In this document: positions 49,106 through 60,594 of the stretch, piece after piece
How positions within the stretch are numbered: the first letter of the stretch is position 1
Layout: each line of letters begins with the position of its first letter
DNA from: Tieghemostelium lacteum
Taxonomy: Eukaryota > Evosea > Eumycetozoa > Dictyosteliales > Raperosteliaceae
Assembly (NCBI GenBank): GCA_001606155.1
Contig: LODT01000022.1
Location: forward strand, 992,001-1,056,000
Length of the DNA stretch: 64,000 nucleotides
Reading direction: 5' to 3'
Position numbers and translations under genes: made by a program
The notes under the pieces: model-generated
Seen by the model: only the letters and a program-made list of their open reading frames with translations
What the model was told of the DNA's origin: nothing
Database searches by the model: none

Positions 49106-50431
49106 ATGTCAAATATTCAAATTGTAGGACCAATATGTACCTCTAAAAAAGAAAAACCACCAGTTGAAACAGCCGTTGAAGAACTAAAAGAGTTGGGAGA
49201 ATATCTGAAATCTAATCAAGATTTACCAGAAAAAGATATTAAATTCAAAAGAGGCACAGTTTGTAAAGATGGTAGATTAGATTTATGTAAACAAAATGTT
49301 GGACCATTAGGTGCTGAATATTTAGGATCAGTATTAAAAGGAAACACTAAAATCCGACACTTACTGATGGGTGATGATTCTCTAGGTCCTGAAGGTGCCA
49401 AACAAGTTGCAAATATAATCAATCAATCTACATCTCTAGAGACTGTCTATCTAGGTTGCAATTACTTTAACGAAGAAGGTGCTAGACATCTCTCTGAAGC
49501 ACTACAAAAAAATGAAAATATAAAAGCATTGTGGATAAAGAGAAATCACTTAGGACTAGGAGGAGCATCACAAATCTCTGATTTACTCTCAATGAATACA
49601 CATTTGAAAACACTAGATTTAATCACGAATCAGTTGGGTCCTGAGTCTATAGAATTGTTAAAAAATGGGTTATTGAAAAACTCAAATTGTACATTGACCT
49701 CTATTCAACTGGATTCGAATCCTATTGGACCACAGGGTTGTGTTCATCTAGTAGAGATACTTAGACATTTAAAATCAACACTAGAGGCAATATCATTGGA
49801 GAACACTGGTATTACTGATAAAGGTGTTGAGATTCTGTGTCAACCTTTATCTGATAATAGCAGTGCACTAAAGATTTTAGATTTAAGATCTAATGATCTG
49901 GGATATGCATCTGCATTGTCACTAAGTACAATGTTACATAGTAATACTTCACTGAAAGAGATTAGTCTAGGTCACTCTTTTAACACTATTGTAGTTGGTA
50001 GTAAACCTAATCATATGGGTGACAGTGGACTAGGTCTAATGGCAACAGCTCTCAAACATAACAAAACTATTCAATATATTGATATGACATGGAACAATAC
50101 AACTGGTGAATCTGCGTCTTATCTAATTAGTATTCTTAAATCTCATAATCTCAATGCTTACATTCACATTGATCTCAAACCACTAACATCCAATGATAAA
50201 TCCGTTCTTTTAGATTTAAGAAAAAAGAGAAAAATCGATGTTCAAGAGAAGAAAGATTATGTAAAAACATTTATTCAACCTATAATTTCTGTATACAGAG
50301 TTGAAAAAGCACCAAAAAATCCAAAGTCTCTAAGTATTAATACTCCTATAAAAGATCAATTAAGTTCAGTAATGGACATTAAACCACATGAAAATATTTC
50401 ATTTCGATTCAATTCATTAGTTAATAAATAA
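49106..50431 (+). CDS. Leucine-rich repeat (RNI-type) protein
   Basis: A single exon of 441 residues from ATG 49106. From about residue 60 to 350 it is a chain of 28-residue ribonuclease-inhibitor-type LRRs: GRLDLCKQNVGPLGAEYLG, HLLMGDDSLGPEGAKQVA, TVYLGCNYFNEEGARHLSEAL, ALWIKRNHLGLGGASQI, TLDLITNQLGPESIELL, SIQLDSNPIGPQG, AISLENTGITDKGVEIL, ILDLRSNDLGYASALSL. Each has the LxLxxNxLGxxG pattern seen in RanGAP and NLRC3-like proteins. There is no NACHT domain, signal peptide or membrane helix. The C-terminal 90 residues are basic and lack repeats. A soluble protein-binding role is likely; the partner is unknown. Its stop lies 34 bp from that of the convergent next gene. Confidence 0.88.
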   Translation: MSNIQIVGPICTSKKEKPPVETAVEELKELGEYLKSNQDLPEKDIKFKRGTVCKDGRLDLCKQNVGPLGAEYLGSVLKGNTKIRHLLMGDDSLGPEGAKQVANIINQSTSLETVYLGCNYFNEEGARHLSEALQKNENIKALWIKRNHLGLGGASQISDLLSMNTHLKTLDLITNQLGPESIELLKNGLLKNSNCTLTSIQLDSNPIGPQGCVHLVEILRHLKSTLEAISLENTGITDKGVEILCQPLSDNSSALKILDLRSNDLGYASALSLSTMLHSNTSLKEISLGHSFNTIVVGSKPNHMGDSGLGLMATALKHNKTIQYIDMTWNNTTGESASYLISILKSHNLNAYIHIDLKPLTSNDKSVLLDLRKKRKIDVQEKKDYVKTFIQPIISVYRVEKAPKNPKSLSINTPIKDQLSSVMDIKPHENISFRFNSLVNK

Positions 50432-50464
50432 TAAATAAACTCAAGTATAGTTTATTAATTATTA

Positions 50465-51142
50465 TTAAACACATCTAACAGATCTAGCAATGAAATAACT
50501 AAAGTTTGAAGAACAGTTTTGTGTTAGATCTTGTGGTGTACTATCACATCCCCATTCTAATTCACAATATTCTCTGTAAGGAATACCATTTTGACAGTAA
50601 TAGTTGTAGTAAATATTAGAGTCGTTTGGATCATGAATTACTGTGTGTCCTATAAAGTATGCATATGAAGTAATGGATGTACAAGTTAGATCATACATTG
50701 TAAAAAGCATATTGGTTTTCAATGTTCCAGTAGTAGGATATACAGGTGATGTTGTTTTGTTTACATAGAAATTCTTAGTGTACCAAAGACCATTTGGATT
50801 CATATTGAAACCTTGTAATTGTGAATCTTGACATGTATTCAACTGGTAATTTGAAGCCAAACTTGGATTTGCACATACTTTTGGGGCCCAATTTGAGTAA
50901 AATTGAACTTTTACTAAATTGTTGACAAATGATGTAGCTGAATGAAGTGTCCCTTCAATATTTGCAGTACAATAGGAAGCATTGCCTATAAAGCTATAAC
51001 CTAACCCATACATAGTACCACTAGTACATGTTGTAGTATTATAAGGTAATAAATTATACCAATCAACAGCAAAACTACTTTTAAAAAATAGTAAACATAG
51101 AGTTGAAAGAATTAAATTAAAATTTTGAGTTGATTTAAACAT
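50465..51142 (-). CDS. Secreted Cys-rich protein of unknown function
   Basis: A single exon of 225 residues. A signal peptide is clear (NLILSTLCLLFFKSSFAVDW). The mature part has about 12 Cys (TTTCTSGTMYG, ASYCTAN, KVCANPS, NTCQDSQ, DLTCTS, YYCQNGIPYREYCELEWGC, QNCSS, RCV) and several N-glycosylation sites (NTT, NAS, NKT, NCS, NFS). It has neither a membrane anchor nor a Cys pattern I recognise, such as EGF, kringle or CBM. Such small secreted proteins are common in dictyostelid genomes. Upstream AT-rich DNA agrees with the start. Confidence 0.75.
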   Translation of the reverse strand: MFKSTQNFNLILSTLCLLFFKSSFAVDWYNLLPYNTTTCTSGTMYGLGYSFIGNASYCTANIEGTLHSATSFVNNLVKVQFYSNWAPKVCANPSLASNYQLNTCQDSQLQGFNMNPNGLWYTKNFYVNKTTSPVYPTTGTLKTNMLFTMYDLTCTSITSYAYFIGHTVIHDPNDSNIYYNYYCQNGIPYREYCELEWGCDSTPQDLTQNCSSNFSYFIARSVRCV

Positions 51143-51859
51143 ATTATTATTTATATATATTGAGGATTAGAAAATATCTTTTATCAATAATGATAATTAA
51201 TTATAACAATTTGAATTTATATACTTATAATTTCTGTGGGTTGGTGTGTAAAGATTTGGTGTGTTACAATAATAAGATCTTTTTGTGTAATAATAACAAC
51301 AATTAAGAATATATCTATATTATTGATTTCCAAGAATAGGGGTTAAATTTCTAGAACGAAATCTTAACATTTCTTGGTATGTGGTAATCTCAAATTGCCA
51401 AGTAATGCATTTAAGTGGTGTTTTATTTGAATTTTGAAAAATGTATGGCTATTGCAAACTCCAATCGCACACAATTGCCCTTCATCTACACAAAGTTCAA
51501 CTATTGTGGTGACTAAAATATAAAAAAAAATGATAAATTTGTATTGTGGGTGGTAAAAGAAGACCTGTGGGTGTAAATTAAATATCAAAAAACCAGGGTA
51601 AATAGTCTTTTCAGTCATATTAAATAACAATATATTTATAATAATGTAACAATAAAACAAGAATTGTAAATTTCAATGTATTGAACTATACAGACAATGA
51701 GATTTAGCATGTTTGGTATACTATTTTGAAAACTTAACATCAGTTGATGCTTCTTAGAATCAATCTTATTGTTTTAGTAAGAAAAAAATTTTTATTTTAG
51801 ACTAACTAAATATATTATTATGTGCAAGAAAGTTAAATAAAAACGAGTAAAATAAATTA
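51143..51859. other. Intergenic region with a small coding-like relic
   Basis: Contains the promoter of the secreted-protein gene at its left end. At 51511-51364 (minus), after a TTTTAG acceptor-like site, a stretch reads TTIVELCVDEGQLCAIGVCN and then HHLNALLGNLRLPHTKKC before a stop. It is protein-like but has no recognised family and no clear upstream exon. A weak copy of the LINE-like end motif lies at 51736-51746. The remainder is plain AT-rich DNA. Confidence 0.25.
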
Positions 51860-54034
51860 TTAGAATAAATTTGGATTTTGGTCAATGGAGATGGTACCAG
51901 CAGAGGGAGATCCATTACCACTGATACTATTAGGTACAAAAGATAAAATTTGGTCATTTGTAGATGTTGGTGTAGAAGAAGTTAATACAGGAGATGATTC
52001 CGTTGATCCTGGTGACGATTGTTGACCACCATTATTAACATTGGTTGGTGGTGTTGATGATGGTGTGGTATTATTAGAATTATTATTATTATTATTATTT
52101 GAAATATTGTCTTTATCGAGAGTTGACATTTCATTGAAAATATTCTTTTTCATTGTATTATTTTTAGTGGAAGGTGAAACTTTAATCCAATCCTTTTGAA
52201 TATTATTTGTGATTATTGATTTGTTTGGTGTCTCAGCAATACCAAAATATTGTTGGAAGCCACCTTCTTTTGGATTTGTTGAATTTGCAAAATGACCTAC
52301 TTTGAAACATATAGCAGTGGTGTGATCCATCTTACCAGGATACTTTGTGTAGTCATTAGGTAGCTTTTGTTTCTTTTCTGCAGTCTCTAGGAAGTGTCTG
52401 CTAGTCTTGGTTGTATTCCAACAGTGGTCTAATAGTCTATTTGCAATTTCAGAAGGTAGAGAAGTACCCTGTAAAAGATTCTCCAAAAAACTAGCACAAT
52501 AAGCAGTTTTTGCAACCATAGCTTTAGGTGAGTCTATATCTGACCATTTATCAGCTGACAAGTTGAATTCCTTTGACATTTCATGAGGAGATTTACCCAA
52601 ATGGTGAGGATCCAGATTATCATGGATACCGTCACTTACCATGATTATAATGTCACCTGCGTCAGCTGATGCACAGAATATATTCAAATTTCTTAAATCT
52701 GGTTTACCTGAGTCTAAATGTGGACCCAAACGACCGCCACAATCCTTAGCATCGAGATTCATTCTATTACCTTCTGTGATATCGACAATCTCAGTTTGGG
52801 TAATTAAAAATGCTTTACAATCACCTACAGAGGCACATACAAATTCCCATTGAGGTGACCATTTATCTTGACCCTTGTTAATCTCTAGTAATACACCACC
52901 GAGTAGTGTGGTAGTACCTAGTTGCCAGAGATCCTGATCTGTTTTTCCATCAAGGATATTTTTATGTGCATTCTCAAAAGCGTCAAAAAGGATTCTACCT
53001 GCTTCTTTGACATTTGTAATCTCATCGTTTCTAGACATTACATGATCAATGAATGCCTGAGAGGCTCTTTGTGCAGCTTGTTTTGGTTTTTCACCCCAAT
53101 TACAACCATCTGCTAGACATGTAACCAAACGGTTATTATAAACCACACAAGTATATCTATCGGCAATTGGGTCACCGTCCCTCAGGGTGTTACCAATCTG
53201 GAATGGATAGGTACTGGTTGAGACCGCATATATAGTATCACTGAAATTCGATGGATACTTTACCATTGGTTGATCAATTTGAGTATTTACCTCTGTAGAT
53301 GGTGTATAATCTGGTCCTGACAGATATGCCAGTAATTGTTTGTCAGTTGGTATAACCTCCAATTCTGGAATATGTCTATACAATGTCGAAAGTCCTTTAA
53401 CTTTACTGTCATAATCAAAATCTGATTCTGACTTGTTATGATCAGCACCATTATTAGACATACTATTATTCGATGAAGGTGATGAACCTCCTGATTTTTC
53501 ATCTTTGTTTTTGTGTTTGTTTTCCTTGTTTTTTGGACCGTGGTGTGGGTGTATGTGCATAAATTTCAAAAATTTGTCCATCTTTTTCTCTTTTTCCTTA
53601 TTTATAGAATTACCAGAACTAACGAGTAAATCTTTGGATGAAGATGAGGATGATTGTGCTATAGATGTTTTGGGTGTTGTTGATGTTGATGTCGTTATTG
53701 GTGTGGATGATGCTGAGGATAGATTAGAAGTTGATGTTGATGATGAGGTATTTACAATAGTTGCTGTTGATGATGTTGAGGTACTTGGTGATGATGTACC
53801 TCCTGTGTTGTTACTTGCTGTCATTTTAGTTGCTGTATCTCCACCTGTTGATGCTGATTGTGGTGGTAATTGGTTGGATATAGACTGGATAAGTAATTGG
53901 TCATATTTGACTCTTAATTCCTGATATTCCACTTTTAATTTATTATGCTCTTCTAATAATACAGTATATTTATATTCAAATTCATTTTTCAGTGAATTAG
54001 ATGATAATGAATTTGACTGGGATATTGCTGACAT
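51860..54034 (-). CDS. PP2C-family serine/threonine phosphatase with long low-complexity flanks
   Basis: A single exon of 724 residues. It begins with a short coiled coil (residues 15-50, EYKYTVLLEEHNKLKVEYQE), then a Ser/Thr-rich linker. From about residue 245 comes a PP2C fold: RDGDPIADRYTCVV, LVTCLADGCNWGEKPKQAAQ (metal Asp-Gly), LGTTTLLGGVL, CASVGDCKAFLI, MVSDGIHDNLDP (second DG..D) and MDHTTAICFKV (the DN motif read as DH). The three Asp positions needed for Mn/Mg binding are present, so activity is plausible. The DG-x-G and DN variants suggest a divergent subfamily. The C-terminus is Asn/Ser/Thr-rich. The substrate is unknown. Confidence 0.85.
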   Translation of the reverse strand: MSAISQSNSLSSNSLKNEFEYKYTVLLEEHNKLKVEYQELRVKYDQLLIQSISNQLPPQSASTGGDTATKMTASNNTGGTSSPSTSTSSTATIVNTSSSTSTSNLSSASSTPITTSTSTTPKTSIAQSSSSSSKDLLVSSGNSINKEKEKKMDKFLKFMHIHPHHGPKNKENKHKNKDEKSGGSSPSSNNSMSNNGADHNKSESDFDYDSKVKGLSTLYRHIPELEVIPTDKQLLAYLSGPDYTPSTEVNTQIDQPMVKYPSNFSDTIYAVSTSTYPFQIGNTLRDGDPIADRYTCVVYNNRLVTCLADGCNWGEKPKQAAQRASQAFIDHVMSRNDEITNVKEAGRILFDAFENAHKNILDGKTDQDLWQLGTTTLLGGVLLEINKGQDKWSPQWEFVCASVGDCKAFLITQTEIVDITEGNRMNLDAKDCGGRLGPHLDSGKPDLRNLNIFCASADAGDIIIMVSDGIHDNLDPHHLGKSPHEMSKEFNLSADKWSDIDSPKAMVAKTAYCASFLENLLQGTSLPSEIANRLLDHCWNTTKTSRHFLETAEKKQKLPNDYTKYPGKMDHTTAICFKVGHFANSTNPKEGGFQQYFGIAETPNKSIITNNIQKDWIKVSPSTKNNTMKKNIFNEMSTLDKDNISNNNNNNNSNNTTPSSTPPTNVNNGGQQSSPGSTESSPVLTSSTPTSTNDQILSFVPNSISGNGSPSAGTISIDQNPNLF

Positions 54035-54814
54035 AAGAGATCTTAAGAACCTATTATTATAATTATTAAAATAATTTTATGGTTTGTAAAATTATAATAA
54101 TATATATCCAATTACATTAATATTCGCTTTGCCTTTATCCAATTCATAAATATATAATAAAACAAATATAAATATAATAAATAATAAAAATAAATAAAAA
54201 AGAAGAGATAAAGTTAACAGATATTTTTTTAGTTTTTTTTTTTTTTTTTTTAGGTTTGCTGATGTGTAAAATAGTTTTGTGTGGTTGTAAATATCTAAAA
54301 GATAGAGGGAAGGGGTATTGTAATTTTTTTACAATAAATTATAATTAAATTTCATTTTGACATTTATATATACTATACCTTTAAATTTTATAATTTTATT
54401 TTACGTATTATGTCAATTAGTATATAATCAAACAATAAAAAAAAAAAAGAATTGATGATATCAGTAAAGATTTTTTTCTATTTTTTTTATAAACATTTTT
54501 TTGTGGCCTAAATGTCCCTATATTTGCTAAAAAGTTTAATTTTTAGATAAAATTAATTTTATTTTAATATTCATTTTCAAGTTTTATTATACTTTTTACA
54601 CTTTATTAGAAAAGAATCCAAAAAAATTTTTTCTATTCTTTTCCACTTTCAATTTGGCAATCAATTTGGTTGAGTAAATTTGAATATGTTTGAAAAATGA
54701 TAAATTATGAGAAGTTGAAGATTAGTTTTTTTTGAAATCGATTTTTTACTCCAATAAATATTTTTTTTTTAAATTTTTGCAAACAATAGAGATAGATTAC
54801 CTAATGATTAGGAA
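54035..54814. other. Divergent promoter region (PP2C / Sky1)
   Basis: A 780-bp AT-rich spacer with a long T-run near 54234-54253, an A-run near 54438-54449 and further T-runs before the sky1 start. No ORF or repeat element was recognised. Confidence 0.4.
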
Positions 54815-55774
54815 ATGAGTGAAATGAATGATTCAATTGCTCAAAATAACGAAAAGACCACAACTATGGGAACTACACTTGGTGGAACTACTCTTGGTGG
54901 AACTACATTAGGCGGAACTACATTAGGTGGTGGAACAACATTAGGAGGTGGAACTATACTTGGAGGTAGTACATCTAGTTTAAATAGTAGTGGAAGTACT
55001 TCAAGTAGAAATAAAAAGAAAGCACAATCTAATCCATTGGCATCTTCAATGGAGATTGACAATAATTCATCAACTACGACTACAACTACAACTACCAAAA
55101 CACAAAGACAATCATTTATGCCAAGCGGGCCAAATGATGATGAAGGTACAAAAGAATATAGAGTCGGTGGTTACCATCTAGTTAGAAAAGACGATGTTTT
55201 TAATGGTCGTTATCAAGTTATTGATAAATTAGGTTGGGGACATTTCTCAACAGTGTGGTTGTGTTTAGATAGAGAGACTAGAAAGAGTGTAGCTTTGAAA
55301 ATTGTAAGATCTGCAAAGACCTATACAGAGACTGCCGAAGATGAAATTCAGTTACTCAGAGACATCTCAAATAACTCAACTGGTAAAGATTGCGTTGCTA
55401 CTCTTTTAGACTATTTTACACATAAGGGTCCTAATGGTAAACATATTTGTATGGTTTTTGATGTTTTGGGTCCTAATCTCTTGGATCTTATTAAACATTA
55501 CAAATATCGTGGTATTCCAATGTCATTGGTAAAGTCAATCATTAAACAAGTACTCACAGGTCTAGACTATATTCACACTAAATGTAAAATCATTCACACC
55601 GATCTCAAACCTGAAAATGTCCTTCTAGTCGAACCTTTTGATTTTAAAACTTCCCCATACTCAACTTGGGCTGAAAAATATGGTTTCTATAAAATTCATC
55701 GTACCTCTTCTTCCACCTCCAATACCGAAGATGACAATAACACAAATAAAGATATAAGAATGGATGATAATGAA

Positions 55775-55815
<41 letters not shown>

Positions 55816-56476
55816 TAATAATAATAATGAAAGTAATAATAATAATAATAATAATAATGAAATGGATATAGATGTTAATATGAACGAAGAATTTACAGAG
55901 AATGGAGGTACATTTAAAGTTAAAAAAGATAACAAAAATTTTGATCAAAATAACTATCCAAAATTAGAGATTGTTGATTTTGGTAATGCATGTTGGGAGG
56001 ATAGACGTTTTACTGATGATATTCAAACTAGACAATACAGGTCACCAGAAGCCATTGTCAGAGCAAAATGGTCATATCCAGTAGACATTTGGAGTTGTGC
56101 TTGTATGGCTTTTGAATTGGCAACTGGTGATCACCTATTTAAACCAAAACCTGGTACTGATTTTGGTAAGACTGATGATCATTTAGCTCTCATGATTGAA
56201 CTTCTAGGAAAGATTCCAAAATTCTTAACTACCAGTGGTGCAAAGAGTAAGAAGTACTTTAACAATAAAGGTGAACTTAGAAATATTAGTTCACTTTCTG
56301 ATCAGTGGCCATTATCTGATGTACTACACGAGAAATACAAATTTTCACATCAGGAATCTCAAGAATTTGCATCCTTCTTACTACCAATGCTTCAATATTC
56401 TCCTGAAAGAAGAGCTACTGCTAGAGAGGCTTTAGAACATCCATTTCTTAAAGATGTCGAACCCAAAATAAAATAA
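54815..56476 (+). CDS. sky1: SR-protein kinase (SRPK/Sky1 family)
   Basis: A single exon of 553 residues. The N-terminus has five or more TTLGG-type repeats (residues about 20-50) and a Thr run. The kinase starts at about residue 134 (YQVIDKLGWGHFSTVWLC; glycine loop), with catalytic Lys162 (VALKIV), HTDLKPENVLL at 261-271 and DFGNACW at 388-394, then IQTRQYRSPEAIV. The HTD form of the catalytic loop, the GNACW after DFG and the spacer between the two lobes are SRPK hallmarks. The spacer (about 280-380) holds poly-Asn runs. SRPKs phosphorylate Arg-Ser repeats of splicing factors, controlling their nuclear import and activity; the Tra2-like protein at 18 kb is a plausible substrate. Confidence 0.93.
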
Positions 56477-56823
56477 AAAAATAATCATATTATATTATAT
56501 TTTTTTTTTAATTAATAAAACTAGTATAATCTAAAAAAATATATAAATATAAATAATCTAAAAATAATAACTAGAAATGGAAATAAAATTAATTATTGTT
56601 AAAAATAACCTTGAACATAACAAAGTTACATTTTTTAAAATATCGGGTTGTTGGAATCAATACATTCTAACTCAAATAAAAGAGATAACAATTTCCCAAA
56701 AAATCAAGGGAATATAGTAATGAAAGTTTTTTTTTTATTTTTTTTTTAATTTTTTTCTTTACTTTTATTAAATTTATTTGTGAATCTGTATAGTTTATAG
56801 CATTACAATTTATATATAATATA
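56477..56823. other. Spacer between sky1 and alxA
   Basis: About 350 bp, AT-rich, with T-runs at 56729-56755 shortly before the alxA ATG. It holds the 3' UTR of sky1 and the alxA promoter only. Confidence 0.4.
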
Positions 56824-59270
56824 ATGCTTTCAATTGAAAAGAAAAAAACAGATAAAGTGGATCTGATAAAACCACTGTCAAAATATATTAAAGAACAATT
56901 TAGTAAAGAGGAGTTAACAAATCATGAAAATGTAATTACCAATCTAAATCAACAGAGAGAACAGATTAGAAATATTGCTGATATGACTGAGACTTCAAAA
57001 GAAATGGTTTGGAGATATTACAGTGTATTATCATCTCTTGAATCAAGATTTCCAATTTCAGAGTCAAATGTAGGTTTTTTTTACATAGTTTTGGAATTCC
57101 ACTTTTCATTTATTAATAATGTGTTTTTTAGGTTAGAATATCATTTCCATGGACAGATCCATATAAACAGAGAAAAACTAGTCTTTATAGTATCTATTTT
57201 GAGAGAGGATCAGTATTGTTTAATTATGGTAGTATACATTCTCAAATTGGAGCAACACAAACTAGAACTACAGTTGATGGTATAAAGAAAGCTTGTAATA
57301 GTTTTCAAGCAGCAGCAGGTGTTTTTAAGACACTTAGAGAGTATATCAGTGCACATCCAGAGTGTTTTGCATCACAGGATTTCTCAGCTGACTCATTACA
57401 GCTATTACAGACACTAATGTTAGCACAAGCTCAAGAGTGTGTCTATGAGAAGGCAAATATGGATAACATGTCTGTTGGTATTCAAGCAAAGATTGCAGCT
57501 CAAGTTGCAGACTACTTTGAACAATTGGGTCTGTTGTTGAATGGTAATACCTTAAAGACCCTTGTTGACAGACAATGGGTTGTAGTATGTCTCATTAAAC
57601 ATCACCTATACAAGGCAATTTGTCAGTACAAACAAGCTCAGGAACTTGAAACCAAATCACAAATTGGTGAACAAATTGCACGTTTGAACTTGTCAATGGA
57701 GTCACTTAACCAGGTTAAAGTTAACCTCAATAGACAGGTAACTGCTGATTTGAAGGAATCAGTCGACAAGTATACTGCTAGTATAACCAAATACTTTGAA
57801 TTAGCCAGAAAGGATAATGATACCATCTATCATGACACTGTTCCACAAGCTCATAAATTGACACCTATTGAGAAGAAGGAACTTGTAAAACCATCTCCAT
57901 TACCAGAGTTACAATTTAACGATCCATTTCAAGCTTTGATTCCATTCTCTGTTAAGGAAGATTCTGCCTATTACAATGACCAAAAAGAACAGTTACTTAG
58001 AAAAGAGATGGACAATATCGATTATCACAATCAAACTGCAAAAGCCTCACTATTATCTATGGGTTTACCTGGATCTATTGAAGCTCAGGAAATGGGTATT
58101 CCAAAGGCACTTCAAGAGAAAATGGATTTGGTACGTTCTGAAAAGGGTATTAGTAACATTACTAGTCTCCTAGAGAATCTTGGTCAACTCTCTGATGAGG
58201 ATACCAATATTTGTAATATAGCTTCACAGATTCTCAAAAAGGAGGAAGACGAGGACAATGAAATGAGAACTAAATATCAATCTGCATGGCATCGTACCCC
58301 ATCTTACACCTTGACTGCTAATTTCAATCAGGATTTGGCTAAATATAATAGCCATTTACTGCACTCTACCAAATCGGATGGGTTCATTAAAAAGAAGTTC
58401 GAAGATAACAAACACCTAATTGCAGCTCTAGAGAATCAACAAGAGGTTTTATCTCTTTTACCATCCAATTTGTCACCCATGAATCAGATTCCAGAGATTG
58501 CCAGTTTGACTACACTGCTAAATGACTTTGATGTCTTGATTGCCAATCGTGAGAAACTTGCTGAAAAACTAAAAGAACAAATCAAGAAGGATGATATCAC
58601 TATGAAACTTCTCAATCCATCGAAAGACAAACAGGTTATATATTCAGAGGAGATTAGTAAATATGAACCATTGCAATTACAATTAAATGATTCCTTCCTT
58701 AAACAACAGACACTACTCAATACCATCCAGAAGGAGAATGAGAAATTCACTGCTGGTAAATCTAAACATGGTAACCAGAGAGAAGATGTCTTACAGAGAT
58801 TTGCAAATGCCTTTAAGATTTACAATGAATTGAAATCCAATCTCGATGAAGGTATTCAATTCTATGCTAATTTCCAAGAGATTCTATTAAAATTCAAAAA
58901 CAAGTGTCAAGATTTTGTAAATGAAAGAGAAAAGGAAAGATTAGAACTTGTAAGACAAATTAATTCTAATGTTAGTCCCTATGGTCAATCTCCAGTTAAT
59001 AACAATAGTCCACAACAACCACAATCACAACATCAACAACAATTACCACCACAATATTTTAGTAACAATGTAATTTCTCCACCAAATAGTCAAAATCCAA
59101 TGGGTCGTCCACCACCTTACCAACCACAACCAATGAATCCATTTGTTTATGGTCAACCACCACCTCAACAACCACCAATCTATCATCAACCAAATCCACA
59201 ATTTATGCCACCAAATACTTTTTCAGCTCCACCTCCACCATATGGTAAACCTCCTCCATATTATAAATAA
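56824..59270 (+). CDS. alxA: ALIX homologue (Bro1 domain, V domain, proline-rich tail)
   Basis: Exons 56824-57069 and 57132-59270 join in phase 0 through a 62-nt intron and give 794 residues, the length I recall for D. discoideum AlxA. The Bro1 domain runs to about residue 360 (ISFPWTDPYKQRKTSLYSIYFERGSVLFNYGS, QTLMLAQAQECVYEKA, KAAICQYKQAQ-type helices). The V domain (about 370-690) is helical. The last 90 residues are Pro/Gln-rich with PPPYQPQP and APPPPYGKPPPYY, likely sites for ALG-2 (penta-EF-hand) and SH3 partners. ALIX links ESCRT-III to membranes in endosomal sorting and membrane repair. The late-domain-type specificity of the V domain cannot be judged here. Confidence 0.93.
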
Positions 59271-59315
59271 TCATTTTTCCCTTGACTCTGAATAGATCCA
59301 AAAACAAAAAAATTG

Positions 59316-59336
59316 CTTGTTTATTAAACAAACAAG
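59316..59336. repeat. Small hairpin between convergent genes
   Basis: CTTGTTT (59316-59322) and AAACAAG (59330-59336) are complementary around a 7-nt loop, in the 256-bp gap between the stops of alxA and rpl27a. A possible 3'-UTR or transcription-end structure; weak by itself. Confidence 0.25.
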
Positions 59337-59526
59337 TCTTTATTCTCACAAATAAAAACCAATTTATAATACTAAACAATCAATTATTATTTAATTTTTA
59401 TAATAAACCATTCACTGTTCAATTAATATTAAAAATCTAAATAAAAATCTTTGTGATAATGTTCAAATAATTTGTTCTAGGTTGGGGTGTTGAGATGTTT
59501 TATATAAGTATTGTTAATTATTTATT

Positions 59527-60115
59527 TTAAGCAGTCAAAACACATGTACCTCCGACAGCTTTGATTTTGGCTTCGGCAATCTTGGAGAAGTATCTAGCTT
59601 TAACAATGATTGGTTGTTTTGGGAGAATACCATGACCTAAAACTTTGAAAAAACCTCTTTGAGTAACATCGACAACTGGAGCGGTACCGTCGTTTTTGGT
59701 GGCAAGATTCTTACGAACTGAATCTGGTACTAAAGTCCAGATCTTTTCTAATGAGATAGTTGGACAATATTCTGAAACGTGGTTCTTTTGTAAGTGGAAA
59801 GTTCTCATACCTAATTTACCAAAATAACCTGGATGGCTATATATTTATATTTGTATTAATCTTATCTGTTATCCAATCATTGCTCCAAAACACTACATAC
59901 TATTTGTCAAAGTTAATTCTATGATGAGTGAGACCACCTGCATTACCACGACCACCTGGGTGTTTTCTGTGTTTTCCAACACGACCGTAACCGGCACAAA
60001 CATCACCTCTTGTTTTTCTGTGTTTTCTGAAACGGGTAGGCTATTGTTTATCATCTATTAATATTCATCTCTAATGATAGCCTTAATCAAAAAAATGTGT
60101 GATATACTTTACCAT
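59527..60115 (-). CDS. rpl27a: 60S ribosomal protein L27a (uL15)
   Basis: Three exons: 60115-60113 (only the ATG), 60040-59901 and 59836-59527; 150 residues, against about 148 in animals. After the first Met the mature start [20 protein letters not shown] is the conserved uL15 head, with [14 protein letters not shown] next. The second intron splits the Tyr of [15 protein letters not shown]. The tail has [22 protein letters not shown]. It binds 25/28S rRNA in the large subunit. A start codon alone in exon 1 is a common layout for ribosomal-protein genes and is supported here by a good GTAAAG donor. It is divergent from dymB. Confidence 0.95.
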
Positions 60116-60594
60116 TTTGATTTATTCCTCTACTAAAACAACAAAAAATCAATCGCTTTTTTTTTCAAAAGTATTTCGTCCAAAAATTTTCAATCAAATT
60201 TTATTTTTTTTGAATTAATTTACGATTTTTTTAATTAACGTAACGTACTTCATTTTCAAATATTTCATGTATTAACACATTTCATTTTCAAACTTAATTT
60301 TGAATTTAATATGTTTTAAAACAACTTCCTTCATATTACATATATTCAAAATTTCAATTTATTATAAAAATATTAAAAATAAATTTAGTTTCAATACATA
60401 ACTTCATGTTTATATACATTTTGTAATTCTTAACATTCAAAGATATAAATAAAACATATTTTTTTAGAAAAATAATTATGATTTAAAAATTCATCACAAT
60501 TTGATCATCCATCAGATTTTTGAATATCATAATTACACAATTTAAAAATTCAAAACTTAAATAAAATTTTTTTTCAAATTATTCAAATACAAAT
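60116..60594. other. Divergent promoter region (rpl27a / dymB)
   Basis: About 480 bp, very AT-rich, with several T-runs on the rpl27a side (60156-60163, 60202-60211) and A/T runs before dymB. No further element was recognised. Confidence 0.4.

Noticed and set aside
53505-53924. 139-codon plus-strand frame with a Val/Asp-rich end
   Set aside because: Antisense of the Ser/Thr-rich linker of the PP2C gene.
55661-55948. Ile/Leu-rich open frames on the minus strand, like membrane helices
   Set aside because: Antisense of the poly-Asn spacer in the SRPK gene.
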